A stretch of 64,000 bases of DNA from contig JAHDVF020000667.1 of the NCBI GenBank assembly GCA_022606425.2, forward strand, positions 62,001 to 126,000, read 5' to 3'. Position 1 is the first letter of the stretch. The number at the start of each line of letters is the position of its first letter. Source of the DNA: Lepidostoma basale. Lineage: Eukaryota; Arthropoda; Insecta; Trichoptera; Lepidostomatidae. The position numbers were made by a program, and so were the translations under genes. Below the pieces are notes generated by a model. The model was not told the DNA's origin. It did no database searches and saw only the letters and a list, made by a program, of their open reading frames with translations. Shown here one piece after another: positions 51,353-61,599 of the stretch.

Positions 51353-51850
51353 GTTCTTGTGCCGACCCTTATGTATGGAAGTGAAGCATGGAACTGGCAA
51401 AAAAAGGATGAAAGTAGAATAAATGCAGTAGAAATGAGATCTCTAAGACGAATGTGTGAAAATCTGTATATGATAGAGTGACAAATGCAAGTATAAGAAG
51501 CGAATATGGTGCGAATGAAAGTGTTATGAACAAAATAAGGAAAGGGTCATTAAGATGGTTTGGACACATGGAAAGAATGAGTGAAGACAGAATGGTAAAG
51601 AATGTATATGTAAACGGCGTGAACGGAGCTAGAAATAGAGGAAGGCCGAGGAAAACGTGGTACGATCAAATCAATCAAATATTGAATGTCGGTCACGTGA
51701 GGAGTCGGAAAAATCGACGTGCGTGCATGACAAGATGTATGAATGTAGAGGAAGCGAGAGACGTATGTCAGGACAGAACAGTGTGGCGTTCCATTCTTTC
51801 TGCCTACCCCTCCGGGGAGACGGCGTGATGGTAAGTTAGTGAGTTAGTTA
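51353..51850 (+). mobile_element. L-TTAG LINE 3' end, subfamily C
   Basis: Starts GTGTTCTTGTGCCGACCCTT; a one-base loss at the MCGK segment, then the open frame 51478-51828 MTNASIRSEYGANESVMNKI to ILSAYPSGETA*. The tail is GATGGTAAGTTAGTGAGTTAG. It lies within family M sequence. Confidence 0.92.
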
Positions 51851-51965
51851 CCTCTAGAAAAAAGACATTTCATAATGACTTGGAAAGGCAAATCGTGTCA
51901 TTCCCATAATATGTTATAATAAATAATAAAACATCTAGAAAACCGACGATTTCATTCGTATTAAT
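51851..51965 (+). repeat. Foldback family M arm
   Basis: GGCAAATCGTGTCATTCCCA TAATATG...AATAAAACATCTAGAAAACC. It completes or repeats the arm interrupted at 51352. Confidence 0.6.
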
Positions 51966-52074
51966 GATTTCATATGGAGTTTAACATCATTGTTATAAAT
52001 ATGTATTATAATCATATAAAATAAATAAAATAAAATAAATATTAACAGTGTTTCAAATTTAAAATGTTTATAAT

Positions 52075-52490
52075 TTTTAAATATGTAACAATTCTCTACA
52101 GCTTCGAAGAGATGGGCATCTCATAACCCATTTCTTTAGATTAATCAGGGGATATTTCAAGAACTCAGCCGTGCTGGACGATGTTGGTCTTCCTATCCCC
52201 GATAGATATCTCCGACAGCGACAGTACTGTTTTACCTACCGGCCGCCAGAACCAATCTGCCTCTGGTGACACCGGTGGGAAGAGCAATTAGTCTGCTGAA
52301 CGCGGTCTCCTCGGGGATCGACGTCTTTCATATGAGTGAAAGTACGTTTAGGGGACAATTACTCTCGACTTTAGAAATCTTGTCTTCCTAATGTCGAATC
52401 ATCTCTAATGCGTTCCTGGTATTATGTTTAATGTATATAATATTTTACCTGTACTAAAAAGATGCCTTAAACATTTATGCTGTTTGTAAT
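52075..52490 (+). mobile_element. (TGATT) LINE C-terminus
   Basis: SLQLRRDGHLI-like start, RLIRGYFKNSAVLDDVGLPI PDRYLRQRQYCF, PVGRAISLLNAVSSGIDVFH MSESTFRGQLLSTLE, then the usual 3' UTR. The expected (TGATT)n tail is lost (TTGAGTACATAAAG). Frameshifted. Confidence 0.85.
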
Positions 52491-52499
52491 GTTTGAGTA

Positions 52500-52641
52500 C
52501 ATAAAGTTATTCAATTTAAATTGAAGTATAATTGTGTTTCGGCCAAATTAATGGATTATTTTAAAATAATCTATATAAATTAAAAGTATACTTTCGTTCG
52601 TTAATATTAACTTCTACCAACATTTTTTAAAAATATTTTAG
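52500..52641. repeat. J-type palindrome scrap
   Basis: GAAGTATAATTGTGTTTCGG CC, similar to 5600-5635 and 26280. Short and decayed. Confidence 0.45.
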
Positions 52642-52838
52642 AGGCATGGAAAGTGGTTCCAAGGAGCAAAGAAGGTGCCTCTCCCCGTGTGGTGTTACTG
52701 TAACATCCGGCGCCCCTGGAAACCACACAAGACGACCAAATCTTCAATCACAATGGCAGGAGAAGAGAAGAGATATGATCCTTTATAGGACCATCCCTTC
52801 AAAACTAGCCATTGACAATATGAAGAAGAAGATTGAAG
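52642..52838 (+). CDS. Possible internal host exon, not recognised
   Basis: An acceptor (AAAATATTTTAG) and a donor (GAAG/GTAACG) bracket 197 bp that is GC-richer than its neighbours. One frame is open throughout: MESGSKEQRRCLSPCGVTVT, SGAPGNHTRRPNLQSQWQEK, RDMILYRTIPSKLAIDNMKK. No domain is apparent, and it does not recur in this window. It could be an exon of a host gene or part of an unknown element. Frame choice is by openness only. Confidence 0.3.
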
Positions 52839-52979
52839 GTAACGTACCTGTAATTGTGTCTTATTTATATTCCTTATAGGAGTGAAATGTTTTACCTTGC
52901 TTGGGTTTTAACAAATGATTTCATCTATAAACATTCTATGGGGATGTTTATCAATATTATATGAAAGAGTTGATAGGGT

Positions 52980-53790
52980 GAGATGTAGGTGCCAAAATGA
53001 GCGGAGTGTCAGTAAGCTGTCTCTTGTATGCGGATGACGTTGTTTTACTTGCAGACAACGAGCATTAACTGCAAATCCTGGTGAATAGTATGATGAGGTA
53101 TATATGCGAAATTATCTGACAATGAATGTGAATAAGTCCAAGGTAATGATTTTTGAAGAAGAAGAAATCATGACAGTCTGCAACATTAGCGTGATTGGTG
53201 AAAATTTGGAGCAAGTAGATGAGTTCGTGTATTTGGGTAGTATGTTTACAAATATGGGCGAGTAGAGAGGGATATTGAAAGAAGGGTTGGGGCAGGCAAC
53301 AATGTGAATGGTGCACTTAAAGTTGTCATCGCGAACAAAAATCTATCCAAAAAGCTAAAATGGCAGTGCATAACGGTGTTCTTGTACCGAACATTATGAA
53401 GGATGAAATTAGAATAAATTCAGTAGAAACGAGATCTCCTGGAAGAATGTGTGAATACTCTGTGTATGATAAAATGTCGAATGAAAATATTAGATGTGTA
53501 TGCGGTGCGAATAATGGTGTTATTAACACAATAATGAAAGAATCATTAAGATGGTTTGGACTCATGGAAAGAATAAATGAAGAAAAAATGGTAAAAAAAT
53601 ATATGTTAACGATCGAGGAAGACCAAGGAAAACGTGGCACTATCATATAATTCAAATATTGAATGTCGGCCACGCGATGAGTCAGAGAAATCGACGCGCG
53701 TGCATGACACAATGTAGGAATGTTGAGTGTGGCAGTCCATTTTTTCTGCCAAACCCTTCGGAGAGACGCCCTGATGGTTAGTTATTTAGT
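52980..53790 (+). mobile_element. L-TTAG LINE, longest copy, reaching the RT YADD box
   Basis: GVSVSCLLYADDVVLLADNE (about 53008-53067) is RT motif C, so the family is a non-LTR retrotransposon. It continues NYLTMNVNKSKVMIFEEEEI MTVCN, LEQVDEFVYLGSMFT and the usual C-terminus with several frameshifts and deletions. Tail GATGGTTAGTTATTTAGTTAG. Confidence 0.9.
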
Positions 53791-54555
53791 TAGTTAGTTT
53801 ATCAATATCAAATAATTAAATAAGTTTAAAGCGTTAATGGATTTATATACAACTAGGGGACCCGACGAACGTTGTCGAATCCAAACAATTAGCTACATGT
53901 CATACACGTAGTTTCGAAACACAGCGAACAGAATTTTAAATCTACGCCACGCTACAACGCAAGTGATTTGGCATGCTTAAACAGGACGGCGCTACGTAGC
54001 ACACATTGACATCGACATCGATTAAAAATAGAGCGTCCCTATTGAAATGCCCTATATATGTTGCCTCATTTAAATATATATATGTGAAAATTTAAACGAA
54101 TGTGTTTAAGCTTAGCTCACCGGTTAAGATATCTGCTACATAAATGAAATCTGTGAATAATATCAAAGTTTTAAGAAAATCTTCCATTTTAATCAAGAGA
54201 ATCCAAGCTTCTAAATGACCCCATTTATTAAAATACGTTTTTTAAAACCAAAGAAGCTAATATCTTGATTGCGAGTACCAAAACTGCTCTCTCGTAATCA
54301 GGGGAATATTAATACTGCATTTTAATTTTAGCTCAAACGGAAGGAAGTGCAAAGCAAGCAAAACCACCCTCACGCCCCCACCCCTCAGCCATCCATCGTC
54401 CCGGGGGAGCTATTTTTTACATTTTCATTAACAGGAATATGCACTTTATTGCATGTGGAAAAACGGGCACTTTCTGCAATTTGTAAGGCGCAATGCAACG
54501 GAATATAATTAGTATTTTTTTAAACACATTAGTCAAACATTTTTAACCAAATAAT
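53791..54555. other. Unidentified interspersed repeat and spacer
   Basis: 53868 starts ACTAGGGGACCCGACGAACG, related to the repeat ends at 28196 and 54556. The body (CTACGCCACGCTACAACGCA, GGACGGCGCTACGTAGCACA) is not coding. 54355-54415 is C-rich and unique. Confidence 0.45.
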
Positions 54556-54935
54556 ATAACTAGCTGACCCGGCGGGCTTCGTACCGCCTCAGAATCAATA
54601 AATGTTTTGTTAACTTATTAGTTGAATTAAATTCAGTTATTTGTTAAGTCAAAATCAATACTCTAAATGAATAAACTTCAATAAATGTGCAAAAATCAAA
54701 ATGAAAAGTGTTTGAATTACTCGATATAAATGTATTTCACATGGCAACAAGGGATTTGCTTTATTGAAGCAAATCGAAATGATTCGTGTAGCATTGTTGC
54801 ACTATTTTCTGTTAAACTATTATATTTGCAGGATGAGATGCATTCGGGTCGATTTTTTCCGATGTTTTAACAGTAATTCTGCTATTCGAAACGGAGACAA
54901 ATCCAACAAATCAAAGATCATCACGAACCTAGGTT
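54556..54935 (+). mobile_element. Interspersed repeat, left part
   Basis: ACTAGCTGACCCGGCGGGCT TCGTACCGCC matches 28198. It includes GAAACGGAGACAAATCCAAC as near the right end of the 28196-30592 repeat, then is cut by a LINE. Confidence 0.6.
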
Positions 54936-54939
54936 GCTG

Positions 54940-55275
54940 GATACATTCTCTTGATGTGATCCCTTCAGAATCGTCTTCTCTGCCTACTCCATCTGGGTCT
55001 GTGTCTTCTATTTTGCAGGATTTTTGCGAATTTCTTCATTGGGTATCCTATCTCTAAGGGTTCTCCCCACAATTGGTCACACTGTTCTCATTTCTGCTGA
55101 CTAGAGATATTTGGTTCTGACGATGTCTGCTCTTGCTTGATTCCGTAAGTAATTATGGGCCTGATGCATGTTTTATACATTCTAACTTTGGTTTCCACTA
55201 GTATATGCTTATTGCCCCAGGCAGTGTCCCTCACGCAACCGCAGATAAGTGCTGCTTTATCAGTTTTAATTTGAT
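54940..55275 (-). mobile_element. (GAA)-type LINE fragment
   Basis: The minus strand reads ALICGCVRDTAWGNKHILVE TKVRMYKTCIRPIITYGIKQ and ...RTLRDRIPNEEIRKNPAK. Aligns with 34300-34560. No tail. Confidence 0.8.
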
Positions 55276-55289
55276 ATACAATTTTACAT

Positions 55290-55480
55290 TTGATATATTA
55301 TTGTAACACCTGATGATGTCAACGACGAAACAGCTGTCGCGTAAAATAAAAATACAATTGTGATACATAAAACAAAGTTTTTTAATTTAAAAGTTTATAA
55401 TGTTAAAGTATTATAAGAAAACTTGTAGAAAATAAATGTTTTCGTTCGTATTAATTATTAGATACGGAGTTTTATGTCAT
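55290..55480 (+). repeat. Family J terminus
   Basis: It has a core (next entry), then GCGTAAAATAAAAATACAAT TGTGATACATAAAACAAAGT, the arm found at 26320, 26450 and 28430, and TTAAAGTATTATAAG. Confidence 0.7.
55310..55338 (+). ncRNA. Hammerhead-like core, family J, best copy
   Basis: CTGATGA, T, stem II GTC-AAC-GAC, GAAA, CAGCTG, TC. Core bases are intact except for the extra T. CAGCTG is self-complementary. The family's arm also adjoins the GIY-YIG relic at 28484, tying it to Penelope-like elements. Confidence 0.55.
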
Positions 55481-55774
55481 TGTTAAAGTAAAAATGAATA
55501 AATTAAACAGTTCATAAAAAAATTCGTCGAATTAAGCGATATACGAAAAATACAATTGTAAATATGAAAAAAATGAAGTTTTTCATAGTTAGGCCACAGT
55601 ACCTCTCTCGCCGTGTTAGATTTAGTCAGCATTATTTAATTCCTCCGAAATTGTTAGGTAAGGTAATGAACCGCGACTTGTTTATAACGTCATTTGGGTG
55701 CGGTCCAGGGGCGTTTCGTTGTATTTTGTGTACATTTGACACAAAAAATCACCTAACCTAGTTTAGAAGAGTAA
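55481..55774. other. Spacer
   Basis: A 65-codon open frame (55564-55761) has no recognisable motif. Confidence 0.4.
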
Positions 55775-56215
55775 CTAACTAAATAACTTACCATCACGCC
55801 TTCTCCCCGAAAAGGTAGACAGAAAGAATGGACTGCCACACTTTAGCCGATGCGGCACTGCATCCTTCACTTTTCGCCCCCGCGGGAGACGCGGTGTGAT
55901 ATATTTATCATCTACGTATGCACCATTTTTTTTAAATTAACTGTAATTAGGCACTTCAAACAATCCAACACCGGCAAAAACTTAAAAAATATTATTGAAG
56001 AATTTATTCAAATTGTCATTGGAACAAAAGAAATATTTATTTTTATACCTGTCAAAATTCTTCTAATAAACGAAAAAACGTATATAATTTTAACATAACA
56101 GTACAAACGTATTTCGTGTTACAACTAACTATTATAAAGTGCGGCAACAATCAAATTGACCGACACAATTCACTTATACACGAAATATCTCCAAACCAAA
56201 TATTCAAAATCAGCC
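55775..56215 (-). mobile_element. Hitchhiker element with L-TTAG 3' end, type 2
   Basis: L-TTAG end (CTAACTAAATAACTTACCAT, GGACTGCCACAC), head GGCGAAAAGTGAAGGATGCA, then the AT-rich segment as at 19190-19480, more diverged. Confidence 0.8.
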
Positions 56216-56224
56216 AATGACATC

Positions 56225-56590
56225 AATTTGTACAATACTCGTATAGTTAATGGATGGCGCTAGTGTAGATTGAACTAAAAAATGTGAAGCGTTCCTCAAC
56301 ATTGTAGCATATATACATCTTCCAAAAATTTGTCAGACGTGGTGGTCGTGAGAAGGGCGGAATGGGGAATGTTGTTAACATAAAGCGATCGCTTAACCCA
56401 ACCAATGACACGTCACAAATCCGGTAAGCGCCTCGACCACCATATTCTGTTTCCAGAAAACAATTTACATATTTGTATCTATCGACATACAATTAAACCT
56501 TATAAAAAAAATTATTTACCCACAATGGGTAAAATCAGGTATTTTTCTACAAGTATTTGTATACATTTAAAATGTAATACAAATATAATC
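56225..56590. mobile_element. MITE, right arm
   Basis: TTTGTCAGACGTGGTGGTCG, GCGATCGCTTAACCCAACCA, CGACATACAATTA, followed by the outer piece CACAATGGGTAAAATCAGG. Related to the right half of 4062-4528 and 11868. Left arm absent. Confidence 0.75.
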
Positions 56591-57122
56591 ATTTCTGACA
56601 TTATCTATTGTTAATGGAAGGAATACCATACGAATAATATTTCTTTTAGATTTCAAAATCTAATTTTGAAATGTACAGTGACTACTCAGCACCGTAACGC
56701 GCGGATTTTAAGTACAGCGAGGGACTGGTTAATAATGGTCTTGTACCGCCACTGTTGGAATACATCGGCAGGGGTGAAAATGGGTGCGGGGTAAGGGGGA
56801 GAATTTATTTTTGAAAAAGTTATTTTTCTTATTTACCAAGCGTTAAGTGGCGGTAAACAACTCGCTCAATTTAACTGATTCGTCCCAGCGTTCAATTTTC
56901 AGTAAATTTTAGGATTTAAGTACGTCATTATCGTGAAATAGAGACGGAGGAATTTAAAAATACTTCATTGTAATATTTTTTACTGAGAATTTAGTCAGTT
57001 TAGGGAAAGCCTGTTGATAAATGAATAAGCTTAGTTTATACAAAAAAACAAAACAAACTTTAGCGAAAAAATTACGAAACATTGTATAATTTTTTTTTTT
57101 TACGTAAAATTTAACATTACAA
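56591..57122. other. Spacer
   Basis: 56680-56800 is unique and moderately GC-rich. No gene is supported. Confidence 0.4.
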
Positions 57123-57420
57123 AACTAACTAAAACTAACTAACCATCACGCCATTTCCCCGGAGGGGTAGGCAGAGAGGATGGATCGCCACACTGGCCTG
57201 TCCTGGCATACCTCTCGAGCTTCCTCTACATCCATACATCGTACCATGCACGCACGTCGATTGTTTCGACTTTTAGTAATTGATTAATTTGGTCATGCCA
57301 TGTTTTCCTCGGTCGTCCTCGGCTTCTTTTCCCACTCACGCTGCTTGTGTACAACTTTTTAACCATTCTACTCTCATCCATTCGTTCCATATGTCCGAAC
57401 CATCTCAGGGATCCTTTTGA
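57123..57420 (-). mobile_element. L-TTAG LINE 3' end, subfamily B
   Basis: KGSLRWFGHMERMDESRMVK, RGRPRKTWHDQIN with a shift, CMDVEEAREVCQDRPVWRSI LSAYPSGEMA, then GATGGTTAGTTAGTTTTAG. A deletion removes NEILKGGH. Confidence 0.85.
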
Positions 57421-57544
57421 TTTGAAGTCATATCGATTTGACTGACGAATGCTTATCGCATTAACAGCTCAAGTGAGGATGTCATGGGTGAAATATCCAT
57501 CAATAATATTTATCACCGCTTATTATCAAGAAAAAATATTGCAT

Positions 57545-58035
57545 GCACTTACTTACTTCCTATGGCCATTCAACTCTTGAAGAGTTTTAAACTCCTTGAT
57601 AATTTTTCGCCAAGCTCCTCGATCCAGCGCCTTTTGCTTCCAGCAGTCCGATTCGCCCAACCTAGCCAGGTCAGCCAGAACATTGTCCATTAGGCGCTGC
57701 CTCCAAGTCTCCAAGTTCCCACTGAAACACCGGGTCTGGGTCCCAGGATCATTCTGAGTATCCTATTCTCAAACCAGTAGATTCTTTGTTGTTCTTTTAG
57801 AGTCATTGTCCATGACTCAGAATACCTATCAGTAATTGTTTATTAAATGTTGTTTTGCAAGTTGTAAAATATTTCTGTAAATAAATAAAAAATATGTCAC
57901 CACTGGCTTGATGATGGTATTATATATACGCAGCTTGGTGTTTCTGGATAGAAGCTTGGACTTTAGGAACGTTTGCAAGGAGGCTGCAGCTCATAGGCCT
58001 TTTTGAACTCTGTTTTCCTCCGCGTGCATATCATT
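57545..58035 (-). mobile_element. (AAGT)n-tailed LINE C-terminus
   Basis: From 58035 leftwards: LLSRNTKLRIYNTIIKPV, a short AT insert, SWTMTLKEQQRIYWFENRIL RMILGP, then WRQRLMDNVLADLARLGESD CWKQKALDRGAWRKIIKEFK TLQELNGHRK and AAGTAAGTGCATG. It extends the 25845 family upstream. Frameshifted. Confidence 0.8.
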
Positions 58036-58499
58036 GGCTTCCGTCATTATCATTAAAATTCATAATGAAACAGTGTTTTTCGTTTTCACAACTTTTACGC
58101 ACCTCCAAGTTCAACAATTAACATCCACAATAATTAATAAATACCTGCATTTCGAAAACAGGAAAAGTTTCGCCAAGGGGCGTGAGAGGACTCGAAAGTT
58201 CGCAGGGCAAGTCAGCGGGAAAGAAAGTTGCAAATCTTCCCCTAGGGGTGGCGGAGAAGATCGCGGGGGTTGATGGGGTGGCGGGGGTCCGTCACGGGTG
58301 ATGAGAGTAATTAAGCGCTATTTTATTACGTCTAAAGTGACAAATAGGGAACAGTGAGGTGAACAAAGTGACGCGGAATTTCCGCCCTGTAGAGATTTAC
58401 AAAGTTGGAAGTATTCAACAGAAGTGCTGCAATCAAAAAGTTTTTAATGTTTGCTAATTATAGAATATGTACTTACTTACACATTTCTCGCTTTATTTT
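58036..58499. other. Unique spacer with G-rich patch
   Basis: 58195-58300 contains GGGGG, GGGG and GGGGG tracts (GCGGGGGTTGATGGGGTGGC GGGGG), a possible quadruplex. Non-repetitive here, so possibly host DNA. Confidence 0.4.
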
Positions 58500-58640
58500 A
58501 TTTTAAATAATAATTAAATAAAACGACGTTTTTTAACTTCTAAAACTTTTGTCTTTACTTCGACAGCGACCGGTTTCGCCAACCTCGCTGGCATCGACAG
58601 ACTGGTCGGTGCTAGCGAGCCTGGAAAATTGGAAGTAATA
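58500..58640 (-). repeat. Family I terminus with hammerhead-like core
   Basis: On the minus strand 58600-58567 reads CTGTCGA, T, GCCA-GCGAGGT-TGGC, GAAA, CCGG, TC. The core A6 is T. Flank ATAATTAAATAAAACGACG matches 46311 and 38560. Confidence 0.5.
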
Positions 58641-58689
58641 AGGAAACATCTTTTTATTAAATTATTATTATATTATATTATAATAGAAG

Positions 58690-58835
58690 CAGATCTAGAA
58701 AAATGCGGCACTATCATGTAAATCAAATATTGAATGTCGGCCATGTGAGGAGTCGGAGAAATCGACGTGCGTGTATGACACAATGTATGAATATCTATTT
58801 CTGCCTACCCTTATGGTTAGTTAGTTAGTTAATTA
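58690..58835 (+). mobile_element. L-TTAG LINE tail, deleted
   Basis: YHVNQILNVGHVRSRRNRRA CMTQCMN, then directly CTGCCTACCCTTATGGTTAG TTAG. Two internal deletions. Confidence 0.75.
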
Positions 58836-59125
58836 ATACGAATGAAAACGTCTGTTTTCTATAAGTTTTATTGTAATTTATGTGAATGACATGTTTCTAC
58901 TCTCTAAGGCATTATCAAGTGTCATTTGATCAATCTTCATTCATGCTTCTCATTAATTTTAATAAAACTAGTATAAAACAGATGTTTTCATTTGAATTTA
59001 CTAATTACTATAGATAATAAAAATAAAAATAAATTATTAAGAATTTTTCTATGTTTATTTTTAGTGTAAAATCTACTTATTAATTTTACACTAAAAATAA
59101 ACATAGAAAAATTCTTAATAATTTT
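58836..59125. repeat. Family M foldback and an AT-rich palindrome
   Basis: 58850-58990 has both M arms (TGTGAATGACATGTTTC; AAAACTAGTATAAAACAGAT). 59033-59123 is a separate perfect-looking palindrome: ATTATTAAGAATTTTTCTAT GTTTATTTTTAGTGTAAAAT and its complement. Confidence 0.75.
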
Positions 59126-59235
59126 TTTTTATTTTCATTATTTACAATGAACTTCAACCAAGAAATTTCAATCAACAACATGAATAATTACTATAGAGTT
59201 GTACATCATTGTTCAATGAATAATACAGTTAAATT

Positions 59236-59300
59236 CCACTTCGGTTTATGGATTTAATCGATTTCGGTAGCTCGCTGCCATTTTCTGGGATGATAATATA
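59236..59300 (-). ncRNA. Hammerhead-like site, GGCAG family, decayed
   Basis: The minus strand reads CAGAAAA, T, GGCAGCGAGCTACC, GAAA, TCGA. Stem II is mismatched and the core altered. Related to 3293 and 60132. Confidence 0.3.
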
Positions 59301-59821
59301 GGTATACATACTCGTATATACCTGTATAATTACGATTGTTTTTATTTTATTTTATTTTCGTTATTTACAATTAACATCGAACAAGGAATTTCAACCAATA
59401 TATGAATGAAGCATAAATGAACCCCGATTTTTTTAAATTGTTGTACCTATTCCAAAAAATGCCGTTTTAAAATATTTATTTGTTATAGACGGAGAAGAAA
59501 ATTTTAAGAATAACGGTAAAAAAGACATGTTAAGACTATTATCACTATGAAAATACAGGTTTGTATGTAGATTATCAAAGTGGAAGGACAATAGTATAAA
59601 TAAGAATACAGGAATAGAATAAAAGTACAAATTGATAAATATTCTTAAATCAAGAAGTTATTATATTTATATTTAGTAATTGCAATTTAATTATACGAGT
59701 ATAGTAAACAAATTAACCCAAAATTTACATTATATAGAATCATTTCAACTACAACTTAATAACTGTAATACATTATTTAGAATCAGGAAAAAAATGTTTA
59801 ACCCCCACCACTATCATTTAT
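59301..59821. other. AT-rich spacer
   Basis: No supported feature. Confidence 0.45.
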
Positions 59822-60085
59822 TATATCTTCTTCTTCTTCTTCTTCTTCAGCCTGTATTGACCGTCCACTCCTGGACGTAGATCTCCTCTCGCATTTTCCA
59901 TTCTCTTCTATTCTGAGCGATCCGCATCCAGGCACTTCCCGCACTTCTCCGGATATCGTCGCGCCAACGCAACTGTGGGCGCCCAACTCCACGCTTTGCC
60001 GTCCTTGGCCACCAGCACAGAGTCGCCTTGTCCACTTTTCATCGGGATCGCGAGCGACATGTCCCGCCCATCGCCACTTGAGGGA
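59822..60085 (-). mobile_element. RTE-like LINE 3' end, (GAA)n tail
   Basis: SSLKWRWAGHVARDPDEKW, a shift, GVGRPQLRWRDDIRR, AGSAWMRIAQNRREWKMREE IYVQEWTVNTG, then (GAA)n at 59829-59848. It is inserted next to a hammerhead-like repeat. Closest to 13560-14185. Confidence 0.85.
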
Positions 60086-60131
60086 TGAATTTGATTTATA
60101 ATATAAACCAAATAAATTAAGATGTAGGTAC

Positions 60132-60163
60132 CAGACGATGGCAGCAAGCTGCCGAAACCGGTC
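60132..60163 (+). ncRNA. Hammerhead-like core, GGCAGC stem II family
   Basis: CAGACGA, T, stem II GGCAGC-AA-GCTGCC (perfect 6 bp), GAAA, CCGG, TC. Only U4 of the canonical core differs (A). Stem III word CCGG is self-complementary. Confidence 0.45.
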
Positions 60164-60189
60164 GAACATTAACACAAGTGGAAGCACAG

Positions 60190-60558
60190 TAAATACATAA
60201 TAATAAAGAAATTTCGTATTTTTTTTTTTAATTTTTATTTGTTTTAATTTTCTTAATAGATATCCAGGATGGCAAAAAGAAATGATCTGGAAAGTAAAAA
60301 TATCCTCAGATATTTTTACTTTCCATTTCTGTAAGGAGAAAACCCTTTTCAACTGATTAATGTTATTACGAGATGGGAGCCCGCGTTCCATGTAGTTCCA
60401 TTCATAATCCATACAAATATCCTTTCGTATCATTTTTCATTTAAGATTTTAATATGTCGTCGAAATATTCTTCCCTACAGCTAGAACCAAATATACGAGT
60501 ATACATGCAGATCGCCAGGGGCGACACCCCACAAAATACCGAATATAAGGCTTAAGAT
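60190..60558. other. Spacer
   Basis: A short palindrome (AAGTAAAAATATCCTCAGATA TTTTTACTTTCC type) lies at 60290-60330. Nothing coding. Confidence 0.45.
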
Positions 60559-60657
60559 AACTAACTAACTAACTAACCATCACGCCGTTTCCCCGGAGGG
60601 GTAGGCAGAGAGCGATTCTTTTGCCAGTTCCATGCTTCACTTCCATACATATTGATT
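60559..60657 (-). mobile_element. L-TTAG LINE, deletion derivative
   Basis: The tail and last ~35 bp are fused directly to the YGSEAWNWQK segment (TTCTTTTGCCAGTTCCATGC), skipping about 400 bp. It is the target of the next insertion. Confidence 0.75.
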
Positions 60658-60658
60658 T

Positions 60659-61250
60659 AACTAACTAACTAACTAACCATCACGCCGTCTCCCCGAAGGG
60701 GTAGGCAGAAAGAATGGACTGCCACACCTTACTTTCCTGACATATTTCTCTCGCTTCCTCAACATTCATACATCGTGTCATGCACGCGCGTCGATTTCTC
60801 TGACTCCTCACATGGCCGACATTCAATATTTGATTTATTTGATCGTGCCACGTTTTCCTTGGTCTTCCTCTCTTTCTGGTACCATTTACATCATTAACAT
60901 ATAATTTTTTTACCATTCTTTCTTCATTCATTCTTTCCATATGTCAAAACCATCTTAATGATCCTTTCATTATTTTGTTCATGACACCATCATTCGCACC
61001 GCATTCACTTCTTATATTTTCATTCGACACTCTATCATACACAGAATATCCACACATTCGTCTAAGAGATCTCATTTCTACTCCATTTATTCTACTTTCA
61101 TCCTTCCTTTGCCAGTTCCATGCTTCGCTTCCATACATAAGGGTCGGTAGAAGAACACCATTGTGCACTGCCATTCTAGCTTTTTTGGATAGGTTTTTGT
61201 TTGCGATGACAACTTTAAGTGCACCATTCACTTTGTTGCCTGCCCCAACC
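60659..61250 (-). mobile_element. L-TTAG LINE, subfamily A, with 11-bp TSD
   Basis: CATATTGATTT at 60648-60658 and 61251-61261 flanks the 592-bp insert. The minus frames 61231-60944 and 60940-60680 are one reading frame broken by a single TGA (W-F-stop-H-M). It covers GWGRQQSEWCT-side start, MAVHNGVLLPTLMYGSEAWN to ILSAYPFGETA and (TTAG)n. One of the youngest copies. Confidence 0.93.
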
Positions 61251-61299
61251 CATATTGATTTTATAAATTTTAATTTTTTTTATAAAAAAAGTCTGACAC

Positions 61300-61470
61300 C
61301 AAGGATTTAAATTGAATGATGTAAGAATTCTTTTTTTACATTCTCCAAGATGAGTAGAAAATGGCCCATTATTATGAAGAAGGTATCTGGTCGTGTCCAG
61401 GCTTGAACCCAAGTCCCCTGAATCAGGGGCAAAACGTTCTATCCCAAGTACCACCACCTGATTACTAAAA
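61300..61470 (-). mobile_element. Candidate tRNA-like SINE head
   Basis: Minus strand 61460-61390 reads GGTGGTACTTGGGATAGAAC, TTGCCCCTGATTCAGGGG (an anticodon-arm-like hairpin), CTTGGGTTCAAGCCTGG (box B-like). It is too irregular for a functional tRNA. Confidence 0.4.
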
Positions 61471-61479
61471 ATACACGCT

Positions 61480-61599
61480 TAAATTTATATATAAACCACT
61501 TTATTCGTTACAAACACCAACCGGTTTCGCTCCAACCGGAGGTTCGTCAGGGTAACAGTATATAATGAGACAGAATATAATATAATTTTAGTTAGAAAG
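61480..61599 (-). ncRNA. Hammerhead-like core with CTCC stem II
   Basis: The minus strand 61550-61519 reads CTGACGA, AC, CTCC-GGTT-GGAG, C, GAAA, CCGG, TT. Flank ATAAAGTGGTTTATA is like family B, whose stem II is GCTC/GAG(C/T). The change of both strands of stem II is a compensatory pattern. Confidence 0.5.

Noticed and set aside
55564..55761. Open frame of 65 codons
   Set aside because: No domain and no coding support.
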